Part shown: positions 55,371 to 64,000 of the stretch, in pieces
How positions within the stretch are numbered: the stretch's first letter is position 1
How the letters are laid out: the number at the start of each line of letters is the position of its first letter
Assembly (NCBI GenBank): GCA_044356305.1
Contig: JBIKWM010000009.1
Coordinates: 1-64,000, forward strand
Direction: 5' to 3'
Length of the DNA: 64,000 nucleotides
From: JBIKWM01 sp044356305
GTDB taxonomy: Bacteria; Bacteroidota; Bacteroidia; UBA10329
The notes under the pieces: generated by a model
Databases searched by the model: none
What the model was told of the DNA's origin: nothing
What the model saw: the letters and a program-made list of their open reading frames with translations, nothing else
Position numbers and translations under genes: made by a program

Positions 55371-55395
55371 ACAATAACAAGCGTAAGCAGAAAAG

Positions 55396-55773
55396 ATGGC
55401 AAGGATAGCCGGCATAGACCTTCCCCGTAACAAAAGGGGTGAAATAGCGCTCACGTACATCTTCGGTATTGGCCGGGTGACAGCTGCGCGCATCCTGAAC
55501 GATGCGAGCATCGATGTGAACAAGAAGGTTCAAGATTGGAACGATGAGGAGCAGGCTGCGATCAGGGCCGGAATCTCGAAGTTGAAGACCGAGGGTGAAC
55601 TGCGTTCGGAGGTTCAGATGAACATCAAGCGTTTGATGGACATCGGATGCTACCGCGGGGTGCGCCATCGTGCCGGTCTGCCCCTGCGTGGTCAGAAGAC
55701 CAAGAACAACAGCCGCACTCGCAAGGGTAAGCGCAAGACTGTGGCCAACAAGAAAGTGGCTACTAAGAAGTAA
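55396..55773 (+). CDS. rpsM: 30S ribosomal protein S13
   Basis: 125 aa. MARIAGIDLPRNKRGEIALT, GCYRGVRHRAGLPLRGQKTK and NNSRTRKGKRKTVANKK are diagnostic. Lys-rich end. Confidence 0.98.
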   Translation: MARIAGIDLPRNKRGEIALTYIFGIGRVTAARILNDASIDVNKKVQDWNDEEQAAIRAGISKLKTEGELRSEVQMNIKRLMDIGCYRGVRHRAGLPLRGQKTKNNSRTRKGKRKTVANKKVATKK

Positions 55774-55797
55774 TAACTGAGGTCCAGTAATAGAGAA

Positions 55798-56193
55798 ATG
55801 GCCAAGACAGCAACATCCAAGACAACCCGTAAGCGTACGGTGAGCGTTGACCCTGTGGGCGAAGCGCACATCAACGCCACGTTCAACAATATCATCATAG
55901 CGCTGACCAATTTGCGTGGTGAGGTGATTTCATGGTCATCGGCCGGTAAAATGGGGTTCCGTGGCTCAAAGAAGAACACGCCATATGCAGCTCAGGTGGC
56001 CGCAGGCGATTGCGCCAAGGTCGCCTTTGATCAAGGTCTGCGTAAAGTGAAGGTCTTTGTTAAAGGTCCAGGGGGTGGGCGCGAGAGCGCCATCCGTAAC
56101 CTCAATGCCGCTGGTATTGAAGTGACTGAGATTGTTGATGTGACCCCGATGCCACACAATGGCTGCCGCCCTCCAAAACGTAGGAGGATCTGA
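55798..56193 (+). CDS. rpsK: 30S ribosomal protein S11
   Basis: 131 aa. EAHINATFNNIIIALTNLRG, KGPGGGRESAIRNLNAAGI and DVTPMPHNGCRPPKRRRI are diagnostic. A Thr/Lys-rich N terminus. Confidence 0.98.
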   Translation: MAKTATSKTTRKRTVSVDPVGEAHINATFNNIIIALTNLRGEVISWSSAGKMGFRGSKKNTPYAAQVAAGDCAKVAFDQGLRKVKVFVKGPGGGRESAIRNLNAAGIEVTEIVDVTPMPHNGCRPPKRRRI

Positions 56194-56228
56194 TATCAAC
56201 TGAGCAAGAAGCAAGAGAGTAACCAACA

Positions 56229-56834
56229 ATGGCAAGGTACACAGGTTCTAAATCGAAGATTGCCCGCAAGTTCAGCGAGGCCATCTATGGTCCTGATAAG
56301 GCGCTGGAACGGAGGAATTATCCTCCTGGTCAACATGGCGCATCAAAGCGCAGGAAGAAAAAGAGCGAATACGGTATTCAGCTTCAAGAGAAGCAGAAGG
56401 CCAAATACACCTATGGCATTCTGGAGCGTCAGTTCGCTAACCTTTTTGACCGTGCTTCGCGCAAGTCAGGTATCACAGGTGAGCTTCTGCTTCAGTTCTG
56501 CGAGGCCCGTCTGGACAATGTGGTGTTCCGTCTCGGCATAGCCCCGAGCCGCGATGCAGCCCGCCAATTGGTTAGCCACAGGCACATCACTGTCAATGGT
56601 GAAGTCGTGAATCTGGCTTCTTACTCACTGAAGCCGGGTATGAAAATCGGTGTTCGTGAGCGCAGCAAGAGCCTAGAGGTGATCAGCGACTCGCTGCACC
56701 ACTCGAAGCATGACAAGCCATGGCTCTCTTGGAACGAGAGCACAATGGAAGGTGAGTTCCTTAACTACCCATCGCGTAACGAGATACCAGAGAACATCAA
56801 CGAGCAGCTGATCGTGGAACTTTACTCTAAGTGA
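56229..56834 (+). CDS. rpsD: 30S ribosomal protein S4
   Basis: 201 aa, primary 16S assembly protein. NYPPGQHGASKRRKKKSEYG and the S4 RNA-binding domain RLDNVVFRLGIAPSRDAARQ are conserved. The N-terminal zinc cysteines are absent. rpoA follows after 63 nt. Confidence 0.98.
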   Translation: MARYTGSKSKIARKFSEAIYGPDKALERRNYPPGQHGASKRRKKKSEYGIQLQEKQKAKYTYGILERQFANLFDRASRKSGITGELLLQFCEARLDNVVFRLGIAPSRDAARQLVSHRHITVNGEVVNLASYSLKPGMKIGVRERSKSLEVISDSLHHSKHDKPWLSWNESTMEGEFLNYPSRNEIPENINEQLIVELYSK

Positions 56835-56897
56835 CCTTGAGTCGCTGCTGAGCAGTCTGCCCCCATTCAGAATCAACTTTTCAACCAACAACAAAAA

Positions 56898-57890
56898 ATG
56901 GCAATCCTCGAATTCCAGAAGCCCGAAAAAGTGATAATGCTCAACTCGGATGACCGTAAAGGTGAGTTTGAGTTCCGTCCGTTGGAGCCGGGTTATGGCA
57001 TCACTGTAGGTAATGCTCTCCGCAGGATCCTACTCAACTCACTCGAGGGTTTCGCGATAACCTCGGTACGGATCGAAGGTGTCGATCACGAATTCTCTAG
57101 CATCTCGGGTGTAGTTGAGGATGTCACGGACATCGTACTCAACCTCAAGCAGGTTCGTTTTAAGCGTCAGATTGACAGCCAGGAGAACGAGCGTGCATCA
57201 ATAAGTGTTACCAACAGTGAGAAGCTAACCGCAGGCGATCTGGGTAAGTATCTTACCGGTTTTCAAGTATTGAATCCAGATCTAGTGATCTGCCATCTTG
57301 ACAAAAAGGTGTCATTGAATCTCGATCTGACTATCGATAAAGGCCGCGGCTACCTTCCCGCTGAGGAGAACAAGCCTGTTAATGCTCCTATTGGTACCAT
57401 AGCAGTCGATGCCATCTTCACTCCCATCAAGAATGTGAAGTTCTCGGTAGAGAATTTTCGTGTGGAGCAGAAGACCGACTATGAGAAATTGGTGATTGAG
57501 GTGACCACAGATGGTTCTATTCACCCTAAAGATGCCCTGAAAGAGGCAGCCAAGATTCTGATTCACCACTTCATGCTTTTCTCTGACGAGCGTATCTCGT
57601 TAGAGACCACCGAGCGTAAGCCGAGCGAAGACCTGGATGATGATTTTGTGCATATGCGCAACCTGCTGAAATCGCGCCTTGTTGATCTTGACCTGAGCGT
57701 GCGCGCACTGAACTGCCTTAAGGCGGCAGATGTCGAGACCTTGGGTGATCTTGTTTCATACAACAAGAATGACCTATTGAAATTCCGCAACTTCGGCAAG
57801 AAGTCGCTCACCGAGTTAGAGGATCTGGTTCAGGCCAAGAATCTGACTTTTGGGATGAATGTAGCTAAATACCGTATTGACGAGGACTGA
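56898..57890 (+). CDS. rpoA: RNA polymerase alpha subunit
   Basis: 330 aa. The N-terminal assembly domain shows PLEPGYGITVGNALRRILLN and GVVEDVTDIVLNLKQVR; the C-terminal domain has the HhH sequence LKAADVETLGDLVSYNKNDL and FGKKSLTELEDL. The longest gap in the operon (63 nt, ending in an A-rich stretch) precedes it, but no promoter box is evident. Confidence 0.98.
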   Translation: MAILEFQKPEKVIMLNSDDRKGEFEFRPLEPGYGITVGNALRRILLNSLEGFAITSVRIEGVDHEFSSISGVVEDVTDIVLNLKQVRFKRQIDSQENERASISVTNSEKLTAGDLGKYLTGFQVLNPDLVICHLDKKVSLNLDLTIDKGRGYLPAEENKPVNAPIGTIAVDAIFTPIKNVKFSVENFRVEQKTDYEKLVIEVTTDGSIHPKDALKEAAKILIHHFMLFSDERISLETTERKPSEDLDDDFVHMRNLLKSRLVDLDLSVRALNCLKAADVETLGDLVSYNKNDLLKFRNFGKKSLTELEDLVQAKNLTFGMNVAKYRIDED

Positions 57891-57929
57891 CAGCACGCTG
57901 CCTGATCCGCATTAGAGGAAGCAATCACA

Positions 57930-58406
57930 ATGAGACACCGTAAGTCATTTAATCATCTGGGTCGTAAGACCGGGCACCGCAGGGCTCTGTTGGCAAACTT
58001 GGCCAATTCGCTCATACGCCACAAGCGCATCACCACCACTTTGGCCAAAGCCAAGGCATTGCGGACATACGTTGAGCCGCTGATCAGTAAGAGCAAGGAG
58101 GATAGTACCCATTCGCGAAGAGTGGTGTTCAGCTATCTGCATGATAAGGTTGCTGTAGCTGAGCTGTTCAAGGAGGTTTCGCCAAAGGTGGCCGACCGTC
58201 CAGGTGGGTACACACGCATTATCAAACTGCAGAACCGTTTGGGCGATAATGCCGAGATGTGCATAATCGAGCTGGTCGACTTCAACGAGCTGTTGTTGGG
58301 AGATGGCAAGACAGGCAAAAAAGGAGCGACCCGGAGAAGCAGGCGCGGTGGCGGCTCCAAAAAGGCCGAATCTGCTGAGGCTGCGGACAGCGGAACAGAA
58401 GGTTGA
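57930..58406 (+). CDS. rplQ: 50S ribosomal protein L17
   Basis: 158 aa. MRHRKSFNHLGRKTGHRRAL and TTLAKAKALRTYVEPLISKS are diagnostic. The C terminus carries an extension of about 30 residues (basic TRRSRRGGGSKK then acidic AESAEAADSGTEG), common in Bacteroidota. Last gene of the operon. Confidence 0.98.
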   Translation: MRHRKSFNHLGRKTGHRRALLANLANSLIRHKRITTTLAKAKALRTYVEPLISKSKEDSTHSRRVVFSYLHDKVAVAELFKEVSPKVADRPGGYTRIIKLQNRLGDNAEMCIIELVDFNELLLGDGKTGKKGATRRSRRGGGSKKAESAEAADSGTEG

Positions 58407-58430
58407 TTCCCTTCAATTAGAAAATGAATG

Positions 58431-58462
58431 AAAATCCCGGCCCCAGTGCCGGGATTTTTTTT
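58431..58462 (+). terminator. Intrinsic terminator of the ribosomal operon
   Basis: AAAATCCCGGC and GCCGGGATTTT form an 11-bp stem around CCCAGT, followed by eight T's. Ends the rpsL-rplQ transcript. Confidence 0.9.
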
Positions 58463-58495
58463 GGAGAAAATCCACTTTGATTTGATATTCGAATT

Positions 58496-59905
58496 GTGAA
58501 AAATAGAAGGGAACCGGAGATAGTCAGATCAGTGACCATTGGTGACTATGCTGCTGAGGGCCGCTGCGTGGCGAGGGTTGACGGCATGGTGGTTTTTGTG
58601 GAGAAAGCGGTACCGGGCGATGTGGCCGATGTACGCATCGTGAGCCGTAAAAAGAACCTGTGCGAAGGAGTGGCTGTGCGAATAGTTGAACCATCTGGCT
58701 TGCGCGTGAAGGCTGTATGTGCGCACTTCGGTACATGTGGGGGCTGTAAATGGCAGGATCTTGATTACGCGAGCCAAACACGATTCAAACAACAACAAGT
58801 TGTTGATTGCCTCGCACGCATTGGGAAAGTGGAAGTGGGCGAGATGCGCCCCATTCTATCAGCCCCTGATACATATCGATACCGAAACAGGTTGGATTAC
58901 TCTTTTTCGGCTAACCGCTGGTTGACACAGGATGAAGTGGCATCTGGCATTGAATTCACCACTGGTGGACTCGGATTCCATGTGCCGCGCAGATGGGATA
59001 AGGTCATTGATATTTCGGAATGTCACCTGCAACCTGAACCTGGAAATGCGATCAGAAATAGAATTCGCGAACAGGCTATGAGACATGAGATGAAATTCTG
59101 GGACCCACGTGCCCATACAGGTTTCCTTCGCAATCTTACTTTGCGCAACACTTTGGATGGAGATTGGATGCTGCTTCTGGCCGTAGGAGAAGACAGACCC
59201 GATGACATTGCTATATTATTGGATGATGTTATTGAGAGATTTCCTCAACTCCGTTCTATTCTATATGTGGTGAACGGCAAGCACAACGATACCATTCATG
59301 ATCTTGAGGTCATCACGTATCATGGCGAACCGCATTTGACCGAGACCATGGATGGGCTGAGCTTCCGAATCGGGCCCAAGTCCTTTTTCCAGACAAATGG
59401 CAGGCAGGCGCATGCCCTGTATGAGGTGACCAGGACATTGGCCGGTATAGAGAGGCATCATACTGTTTATGATCTCTATACAGGCACAGGTACCATTGCG
59501 TTATACATGGCCAAGAGTAGCAAGAAGGTGATGGGTATAGACTATGTGAAAGCTGCCATAGATGATGCCGTGATCAATGCAGAGTTGAACGGAGTGACGA
59601 ACACCCAATTCATGGCAGGCGACATGAAAGATGTGTTCACACCAGAGTTGCTGGCAAGATTCGGTAAGCCCGATGTGGTGGTCACCGATCCGCCACGTGC
59701 AGGAATGGACGACCGTGTTGTGAATCGTCTGATGGAATGTGCACCGGAGCGAATTGTGTACGTGAGCTGCAATCCTGCTACTCAGGCCCGTGATCTGGCT
59801 CGGTTAGACCCTGCATATTCTGTGGAAGTGTGCCAACCGGTTGATATGTTCCCACATACTCACCATGTCGAGAATGTGGTGCTATTGACCAAGAGGGACT
59901 TATGA
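58496..59905 (+). CDS. rlmD: 23S rRNA (uracil-1939-C5)-methyltransferase RlmD-like
   Basis: 469 aa from GTG 58496. An N-terminal TRAM domain (about 8-65) is followed by the iron-sulfur motif CAHFGTCGGCKWQ with a fourth Cys expected further on. The methyltransferase domain has YDLYTGTGTIALYMA, VVVTDPPRAGMDD and the catalytic YVSCNPATQARDL. The target could be U1939 or U747; family members are hard to tell apart by eye. No ATG fits, so a GTG start is required. It follows the ribosomal terminator and lies 5 nt before the sulfatase. Confidence 0.93.
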   Translation: MKNRREPEIVRSVTIGDYAAEGRCVARVDGMVVFVEKAVPGDVADVRIVSRKKNLCEGVAVRIVEPSGLRVKAVCAHFGTCGGCKWQDLDYASQTRFKQQQVVDCLARIGKVEVGEMRPILSAPDTYRYRNRLDYSFSANRWLTQDEVASGIEFTTGGLGFHVPRRWDKVIDISECHLQPEPGNAIRNRIREQAMRHEMKFWDPRAHTGFLRNLTLRNTLDGDWMLLLAVGEDRPDDIAILLDDVIERFPQLRSILYVVNGKHNDTIHDLEVITYHGEPHLTETMDGLSFRIGPKSFFQTNGRQAHALYEVTRTLAGIERHHTVYDLYTGTGTIALYMAKSSKKVMGIDYVKAAIDDAVINAELNGVTNTQFMAGDMKDVFTPELLARFGKPDVVVTDPPRAGMDDRVVNRLMECAPERIVYVSCNPATQARDLARLDPAYSVEVCQPVDMFPHTHHVENVVLLTKRDL

Positions 59906-59910
59906 GATAG

Positions 59911-61524
59911 ATGCAGCGCAGACCCCTGATCATCGGCCTCCTCATTCTGGCTTCAGTGCTGGCAATACTGTTATGGCCATTGGAGAAACAACCCGACCGA
60001 ATCCGTTTCAATACCGATGCCATTAATGCCAAGCAGGAATTCCTAGCCACGCTCAAACCTGATACTGACCGAGTGCCGAATGTAGTCATCATACTTGCTG
60101 ATGACCTGGGCCGAAGCGATATATCGCTCTTTGGCAACACGCTCATCAGTACCCCTAACATTGACAGCATCGGTCTTCTCGGTGCCACATTTACCGAAGG
60201 ATACATCACATCGCCCATATGTTCACCGAGCCGCGCAGGACTCCTAACTGGGCGCTACCAACAGCGGTTCGGATTCGAATATATCCTGCACGACCGCTAC
60301 GCACGCAACCGTCTCGAGTGGCTGGTTTATAAATATTTACTGGCAACCGACACGTGGCAGGTACTGGGTCGACCTGTGGTGCCGACTTTTCAGGATGTGG
60401 CCGCTCAGGGATTGCCCCCTGAGCAGATCACCTTGGCTGAGGTGTTGAAAGCAAAGGGATACGCTACTGCGGCTATCGGCAAATGGCACCTGGGCAGTGC
60501 GCCACATGCTTTGCCCAACGCACGTGGATTCGACCTGCATTATGGTTTCTATGAAGGGTATTCGCTCTACATGGCCGATTCGGCCAATGCTGGCATAGTT
60601 AACCAACGACACGCACGAAACACTGATTTCAGCGATCCGTTCATCTGGGGTGCCGGACGGCAGGGCAACTGTGCCATCAGGCTCAATGGAGAGGTGGTAG
60701 ACGAACGCGTTTACCTCACCGACCGCATCGCTGAGGAGGCGGTCAAATTCATTAGCGCCAATTCAGACAGACCATTCTTCCTGTATGTTCCATTCCTCAC
60801 ACCGCACACACCTTTTCAGGCCACAAAGGTTTATTACGACAGGTTGAGCCACATCGAAGACCGCAACAAGCGGGTTTATTTGGCCATGATCGCGCAGATG
60901 GATGATGCCGTGGGCACAATTATGGCCCAACTCCGCGCCAGTGGAATATCGGACAACACCATGATTTTCTTTTTGAGTGATAATGGAGGAGCCACCTACA
61001 CCCTGGCCACCGACAATGCACCATTCCGTGGAGGTAAATTCACGCATTTTGAGGGGGGATTGAGGGTGCCGTTCATGATGCGTTGGGATGGAGTGGTCGA
61101 AGCCGGGTCGAAGGTCAGTCTCCCAACCTCTTCACTTGATATCATGGCAACGGTGCTCGATACCTTAGGAGTCGAAATGCCAGTGGCGAATGCCCTTGAT
61201 GGGTGCAGTCTTTTGAAGGATGAAGGTCAGCAGACCCGCAATCTTTACTGGCGTTCGGGCTATGCATGGGCCATACGCAGCGGCCGTTGGAAGCTCGTGG
61301 CAGAAGACGATTGGGGCCTTGGATTCGGACCTCGTGTGAGGCTGTTTGATATGCATGTCGATTCGTTGGAACAGAATGACCTCTCAGCACTTCGGCCCGA
61401 AGTGGTTGATTCGCTTCGAACCATGCACCGCAAATGGCAGCAGGAACTACAGGAGCCGTTATGGCCGAATGTGATGAACTTCCGTTTCCAGAGAGGAAGC
61501 GATGATAGCTGGTTCCCGCTCTGA
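59911..61524 (+). CDS. Membrane-anchored or exported sulfatase
   Basis: 537 aa arylsulfatase-type enzyme. The N-terminal hydrophobic segment (LLILASVLAILLWPL, 10-24) could be a signal anchor. Metal ligands are in VVIILADDLGRSD; the sulfatase motif CSPSRAGLLTGR has the Cys (C104) to be converted to formylglycine; AIGKWHLG is also typical. It would remove sulfate from a polysaccharide or other sulfated compound. The maturase is not in the window. Translation may be linked to rlmD (5-nt gap), but the functions look unrelated. Confidence 0.93.
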   Translation: MQRRPLIIGLLILASVLAILLWPLEKQPDRIRFNTDAINAKQEFLATLKPDTDRVPNVVIILADDLGRSDISLFGNTLISTPNIDSIGLLGATFTEGYITSPICSPSRAGLLTGRYQQRFGFEYILHDRYARNRLEWLVYKYLLATDTWQVLGRPVVPTFQDVAAQGLPPEQITLAEVLKAKGYATAAIGKWHLGSAPHALPNARGFDLHYGFYEGYSLYMADSANAGIVNQRHARNTDFSDPFIWGAGRQGNCAIRLNGEVVDERVYLTDRIAEEAVKFISANSDRPFFLYVPFLTPHTPFQATKVYYDRLSHIEDRNKRVYLAMIAQMDDAVGTIMAQLRASGISDNTMIFFLSDNGGATYTLATDNAPFRGGKFTHFEGGLRVPFMMRWDGVVEAGSKVSLPTSSLDIMATVLDTLGVEMPVANALDGCSLLKDEGQQTRNLYWRSGYAWAIRSGRWKLVAEDDWGLGFGPRVRLFDMHVDSLEQNDLSALRPEVVDSLRTMHRKWQQELQEPLWPNVMNFRFQRGSDDSWFPL

Positions 61525-61530
61525 TGTTGA

Positions 61531-63594
61531 TCAGAGGCGCACCCCGATCACCGTGATGTCATCTACCTGAGCCGACTCGCCTCTCCAGCGGTCAAAAGTG
61601 AGGTTGAGCACTTCTACCTGCTCCACCATTGGTCGGTTATGCACGCTCTGAATCAGGTTCTTAAAGTTGCGCATCATGAATTTGCGATCTTTCTCGCCAC
61701 CGAACTGATCAGCATACCCGTCACTGAATAGATATAAGCACTCGCCTGGGGTATACGGAATCCTATGGGTCTCGAACTTGCGGTCCTTGCCTTGATAGTC
61801 GCCACCCAAGCCGAATTTACTGCCACGGAACCAACGAATCTCTTCATCCTTCACCAACAATAATCCTTGCCCGGCTCCTGCGAATTCAATGACACACTCT
61901 GCCGAATCGATGTTGACATAAGACATGTCCATGCCATCGGAGATATTCTCTTTACTGTACTTATGAAATGTGTCGCGTATTTCAGAGTCCATCAGTTCAA
62001 GAACCAACGAGGGATGGTGCCAACCCTTGTCAATCACTGTCTTGTTGAGCATCTCGTTGCAGGCCATGGTCATGAATCCGCCCGGCACACCATGACCGGT
62101 GCAGTCTACACAAGCCAGTAGGAAGTTCTTGCGTATGCGGTGGAACCAATAGAAATCGCCACCGACAATATCACGCGGTTTGTACAGTACAAATGACTCA
62201 GGGAAGGTCTTTCTAAGAATATCAATTTCAGGGAGGATAGCTTTCTGCAGTCGCTCAGCATATAGGATGGAGTCGGTCAGATCCTGATTCTTTGCTTCCA
62301 GTTCCTTTGAGATACGATGACGCTCGCGCACCTCGGTCATTAGCATCAGGTTGGTCGATTCGAGCTCCCGAGTACGCTCCTTTACCTTCTCCTCCAACTG
62401 TTTGGTGAACTCCTGCCTATGTTTCCGCGATTCAATGCGGTCCGTGATGTCGCGTATCACACCCTGAACCCCTGCAAGTACACCGTTCTTGTCCTTGATC
62501 AAACTTGAGTTTGACGACACAAAAACCGACTGTCCGTCACGGTGTTTAAGTTCAGTTTCCCAGTGACGAACCTCACCCTTCTCCATCAGTTCGGCCATGA
62601 AATAGTGCCGTCTGCTTGGTATGGCGTACAACGATGACATCTTACGCCCTATCAGTTCATAGGCTTTATATCCCAACAATGAACTGACAGAGGGGCTTAC
62701 AAGTGTGATGATGCCATCCATATCCGTGTGGTAGAACACGTCATTGATTGAGCTGAACAGTTCTTGAAACTTGGCCTCGCTCTCCTGCATAAGCGCCTCA
62801 ACACGTCTGCGGTGGGTGATATCGCGTACAAATGCCTGAACCAACTTACGTCCACCTCCTGTGGTCAAGCACCGTGCATTCACTTCTACAGGGTAGGTGG
62901 TGCCATCCTTGCGCAGATGTTCGGTCTCAAACATCTCTTCGCCCTCATCGCACACATGCTGGAAACGATATATGCCTGATAGTCTGTTTTCGTGGCTGAT
63001 CAGCTCGGCCATGTCCATCTCAGTCAACTCTTCGCGAGAATAGCCTGTCCTTTCAGAAGCGCGAGGGTTGGCATCAAGTATGTTGCCCAATCGGGCATCT
63101 AGGATGTATATCTCATCGCCACTATGGTCAAACAGATATTTAAACTGTTCGTGCCTGTGCTTCAGAAGTTCCTCGTCTTGTCGCAGCCTGTCGTAGAGAC
63201 GCTGCCGCTCAATTGCCTTTTGTATCGATAGAGGCAATTTGTCCTGAGCATCCCGAAGGAAATAATCCTCAAAACCAATATTAAGCATGTACAGCGCCTC
63301 CGATTCGGGCAGTGAACCATTGATCAAAATCACAGGTGAAAGGCAACCTTGTTTGCGGATATCGTTCAGTGCATCGGTGGCGGTGTAGCCCTGCAAACTG
63401 GGGTTAACCAGCACAACATCGGGTTCGTGAGATCTGATGGCACTTATGAAATCATCCTTTGATGCCACAGCCATTGTCATGCCCACCGGAAAATCTATAG
63501 AAATTCGGCCGATAACAGCTTTGCGCAGTTTCTCATCATCCTCAAGGATGAGCACTCTTATTTTGAGACCTGTGGAAAGTCTAGCCGAACTCAT
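61531..63594 (-). CDS. PP2C-type (SpoIIE) phosphatase with pseudo-receiver and two PAS domains
   Basis: 687 aa from ATG 63594 (the frame opens at 63612). Domains: receiver-like about 10-125, but the phosphoacceptor Asp is Asn (PDVVLVNPSL) and the conserved Lys is Arg (YFLRDA); PAS about 150-270 (ILDANPRASERTGYSREEL); PAS about 275-390 (DGIITLVSPSVSSLLGYKAY); a coiled-coil linker about 390-450; PP2C about 460-687 (GGDFYWFHRI, VDCTGHGVPGGFMTM, FSDGYADQFGG, DDITVIGV). It should dephosphorylate a Ser/Thr target, typically an anti-sigma antagonist, in response to a signal sensed by PAS. A SiaB-like kinase is also in the window. Confidence 0.9.
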   Translation of the reverse strand: MSSARLSTGLKIRVLILEDDEKLRKAVIGRISIDFPVGMTMAVASKDDFISAIRSHEPDVVLVNPSLQGYTATDALNDIRKQGCLSPVILINGSLPESEALYMLNIGFEDYFLRDAQDKLPLSIQKAIERQRLYDRLRQDEELLKHRHEQFKYLFDHSGDEIYILDARLGNILDANPRASERTGYSREELTEMDMAELISHENRLSGIYRFQHVCDEGEEMFETEHLRKDGTTYPVEVNARCLTTGGGRKLVQAFVRDITHRRRVEALMQESEAKFQELFSSINDVFYHTDMDGIITLVSPSVSSLLGYKAYELIGRKMSSLYAIPSRRHYFMAELMEKGEVRHWETELKHRDGQSVFVSSNSSLIKDKNGVLAGVQGVIRDITDRIESRKHRQEFTKQLEEKVKERTRELESTNLMLMTEVRERHRISKELEAKNQDLTDSILYAERLQKAILPEIDILRKTFPESFVLYKPRDIVGGDFYWFHRIRKNFLLACVDCTGHGVPGGFMTMACNEMLNKTVIDKGWHHPSLVLELMDSEIRDTFHKYSKENISDGMDMSYVNIDSAECVIEFAGAGQGLLLVKDEEIRWFRGSKFGLGGDYQGKDRKFETHRIPYTPGECLYLFSDGYADQFGGEKDRKFMMRNFKNLIQSVHNRPMVEQVEVLNLTFDRWRGESAQVDDITVIGVRL

Positions 63595-63675
63595 GTGCAC
63601 GGGTTTATACACTTACTCCAGCGCTTTGTTTCGTCAATTGTATTGCATATTAAGATGAGATGTAACAATGTTCTC

Positions 63676-64000
63676 ATGCGGCAACTTCCAGGTTGTGTGA
63701 GCGTCTCCCTGTTGAAAACAACGCCCCGAGTGGCCTTCCCAAGCATGTCTGTTGCTGATATTTGCACCAATTATTCAAAGAGAGTGCGATTCCTGCTGAA
63801 TTCTGCGGCCATCAGTGCCTTGATTATTCTGGGTTCTGTGGGTCTGACCATGGCTCAGTGCGGCCCAACGTCCACCATTTACGCCCAGGATAATAATCAG
63901 GAGGGCGTGATGTTCGACATCAGCGCTGCGGTTGATGTCACTGTGACCGGATTTTCAATCAACTTGGCAGACCCGGGTCCATACAATATTGAGATTTATG
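63676..64000 (+). CDS. Start of a secreted protein, cut by the window end
   Basis: An open frame of 108 complete codons continues past the right edge. A signal peptide (RFLLNSAAISALIILGS, ending near TMAQ) is followed by CGPTSTIYAQDNNQEGVMFD and a stretch rich in beta-type residues (VDVTVTGFSINLADPG). This opening resembles Bacteroidota surface proteins that carry T9SS tails, but the rest is unseen. The start could be ATG 63676, ATG 63745 or GTG 63784. The latter two give more normal signal peptides. Confidence 0.65.
   Translation, partial: MRQLPGCVSVSLLKTTPRVAFPSMSVADICTNYSKRVRFLLNSAAISALIILGSVGLTMAQCGPTSTIYAQDNNQEGVMFDISAAVDVTVTGFSINLADPGPYNIEIY

Overview
The window looks like chromosomal DNA of a Bacteroidota, most likely Flavobacteriales, with a GC content above the usual for that order (hand-counted sample lines are near 58%). 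The evidence is: several secreted proteins end in type IX secretion (T9SS) sorting domains; promoters carry the Bacteroidota -7 box TAnnTTTG; starts lack Shine-Dalgarno sequences; DnaX is the form without a zinc module; S14 and L36 are zinc-free; and the str, S10, spc and alpha ribosomal operons are fused without tuf.

Layout. 1-756: tail of an IS982-like transposase, then non-coding DNA with nested inverted repeats. 757-4244 (+): a hypothetical helical protein, dnaX, and a TPR protein. 4270-5580 (-): an FtsX/LolC-type permease, divergent from a NamZ-like exo-muramidase (+, to 6706). 6717-9629 (-): aminotransferase, GT2 and methyltransferase, coupled. 9718-10161 (-): DUF1573 protein. 10299-11766 (+): folD overlapping an HNH-AP2 gene. 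11779-12342 (-): SiaB-like kinase. 12446-16071 (+): queE, a PorE-like OmpA protein and a metallophosphoesterase, tightly packed.

16080-29238 (-) is a seven-gene surface cluster. Three large T9SS type B cargo proteins (two with choice-of-anchor L domains) are followed by a lipoprotein, an outer-membrane barrel, a propeller protein with a weak T9SS type A tail, and an AT-rich polytopic membrane protein. Five of the six junctions overlap or are under 45 nt. 29326-37290 holds DUF2797, an acyl-CoA dehydrogenase, DUF4834, YfhO, a bifunctional nuclease and etfB-etfA; the dehydrogenase and ETF together would pass electrons from fatty acids to the quinone pool. 37492-41028 (+) is a glycine-rich SprB-repeat adhesin.

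41209-58406 (+) is one continuous run of 33 genes from rpsL to rplQ, with a strong promoter in front and an intrinsic terminator behind. rlmD and a sulfatase follow, then a PAS/PP2C phosphatase with a degenerate receiver (-), and the start of a secreted protein cut by the window end.

The observations I rate highest are an A10 slippage tract in dnaX that would give a gamma form in either shifted frame, promoter boxes only 6-10 nt from the start codon of several genes (leaderless transcripts), and the overlapping lipoprotein-barrel-propeller-membrane module.
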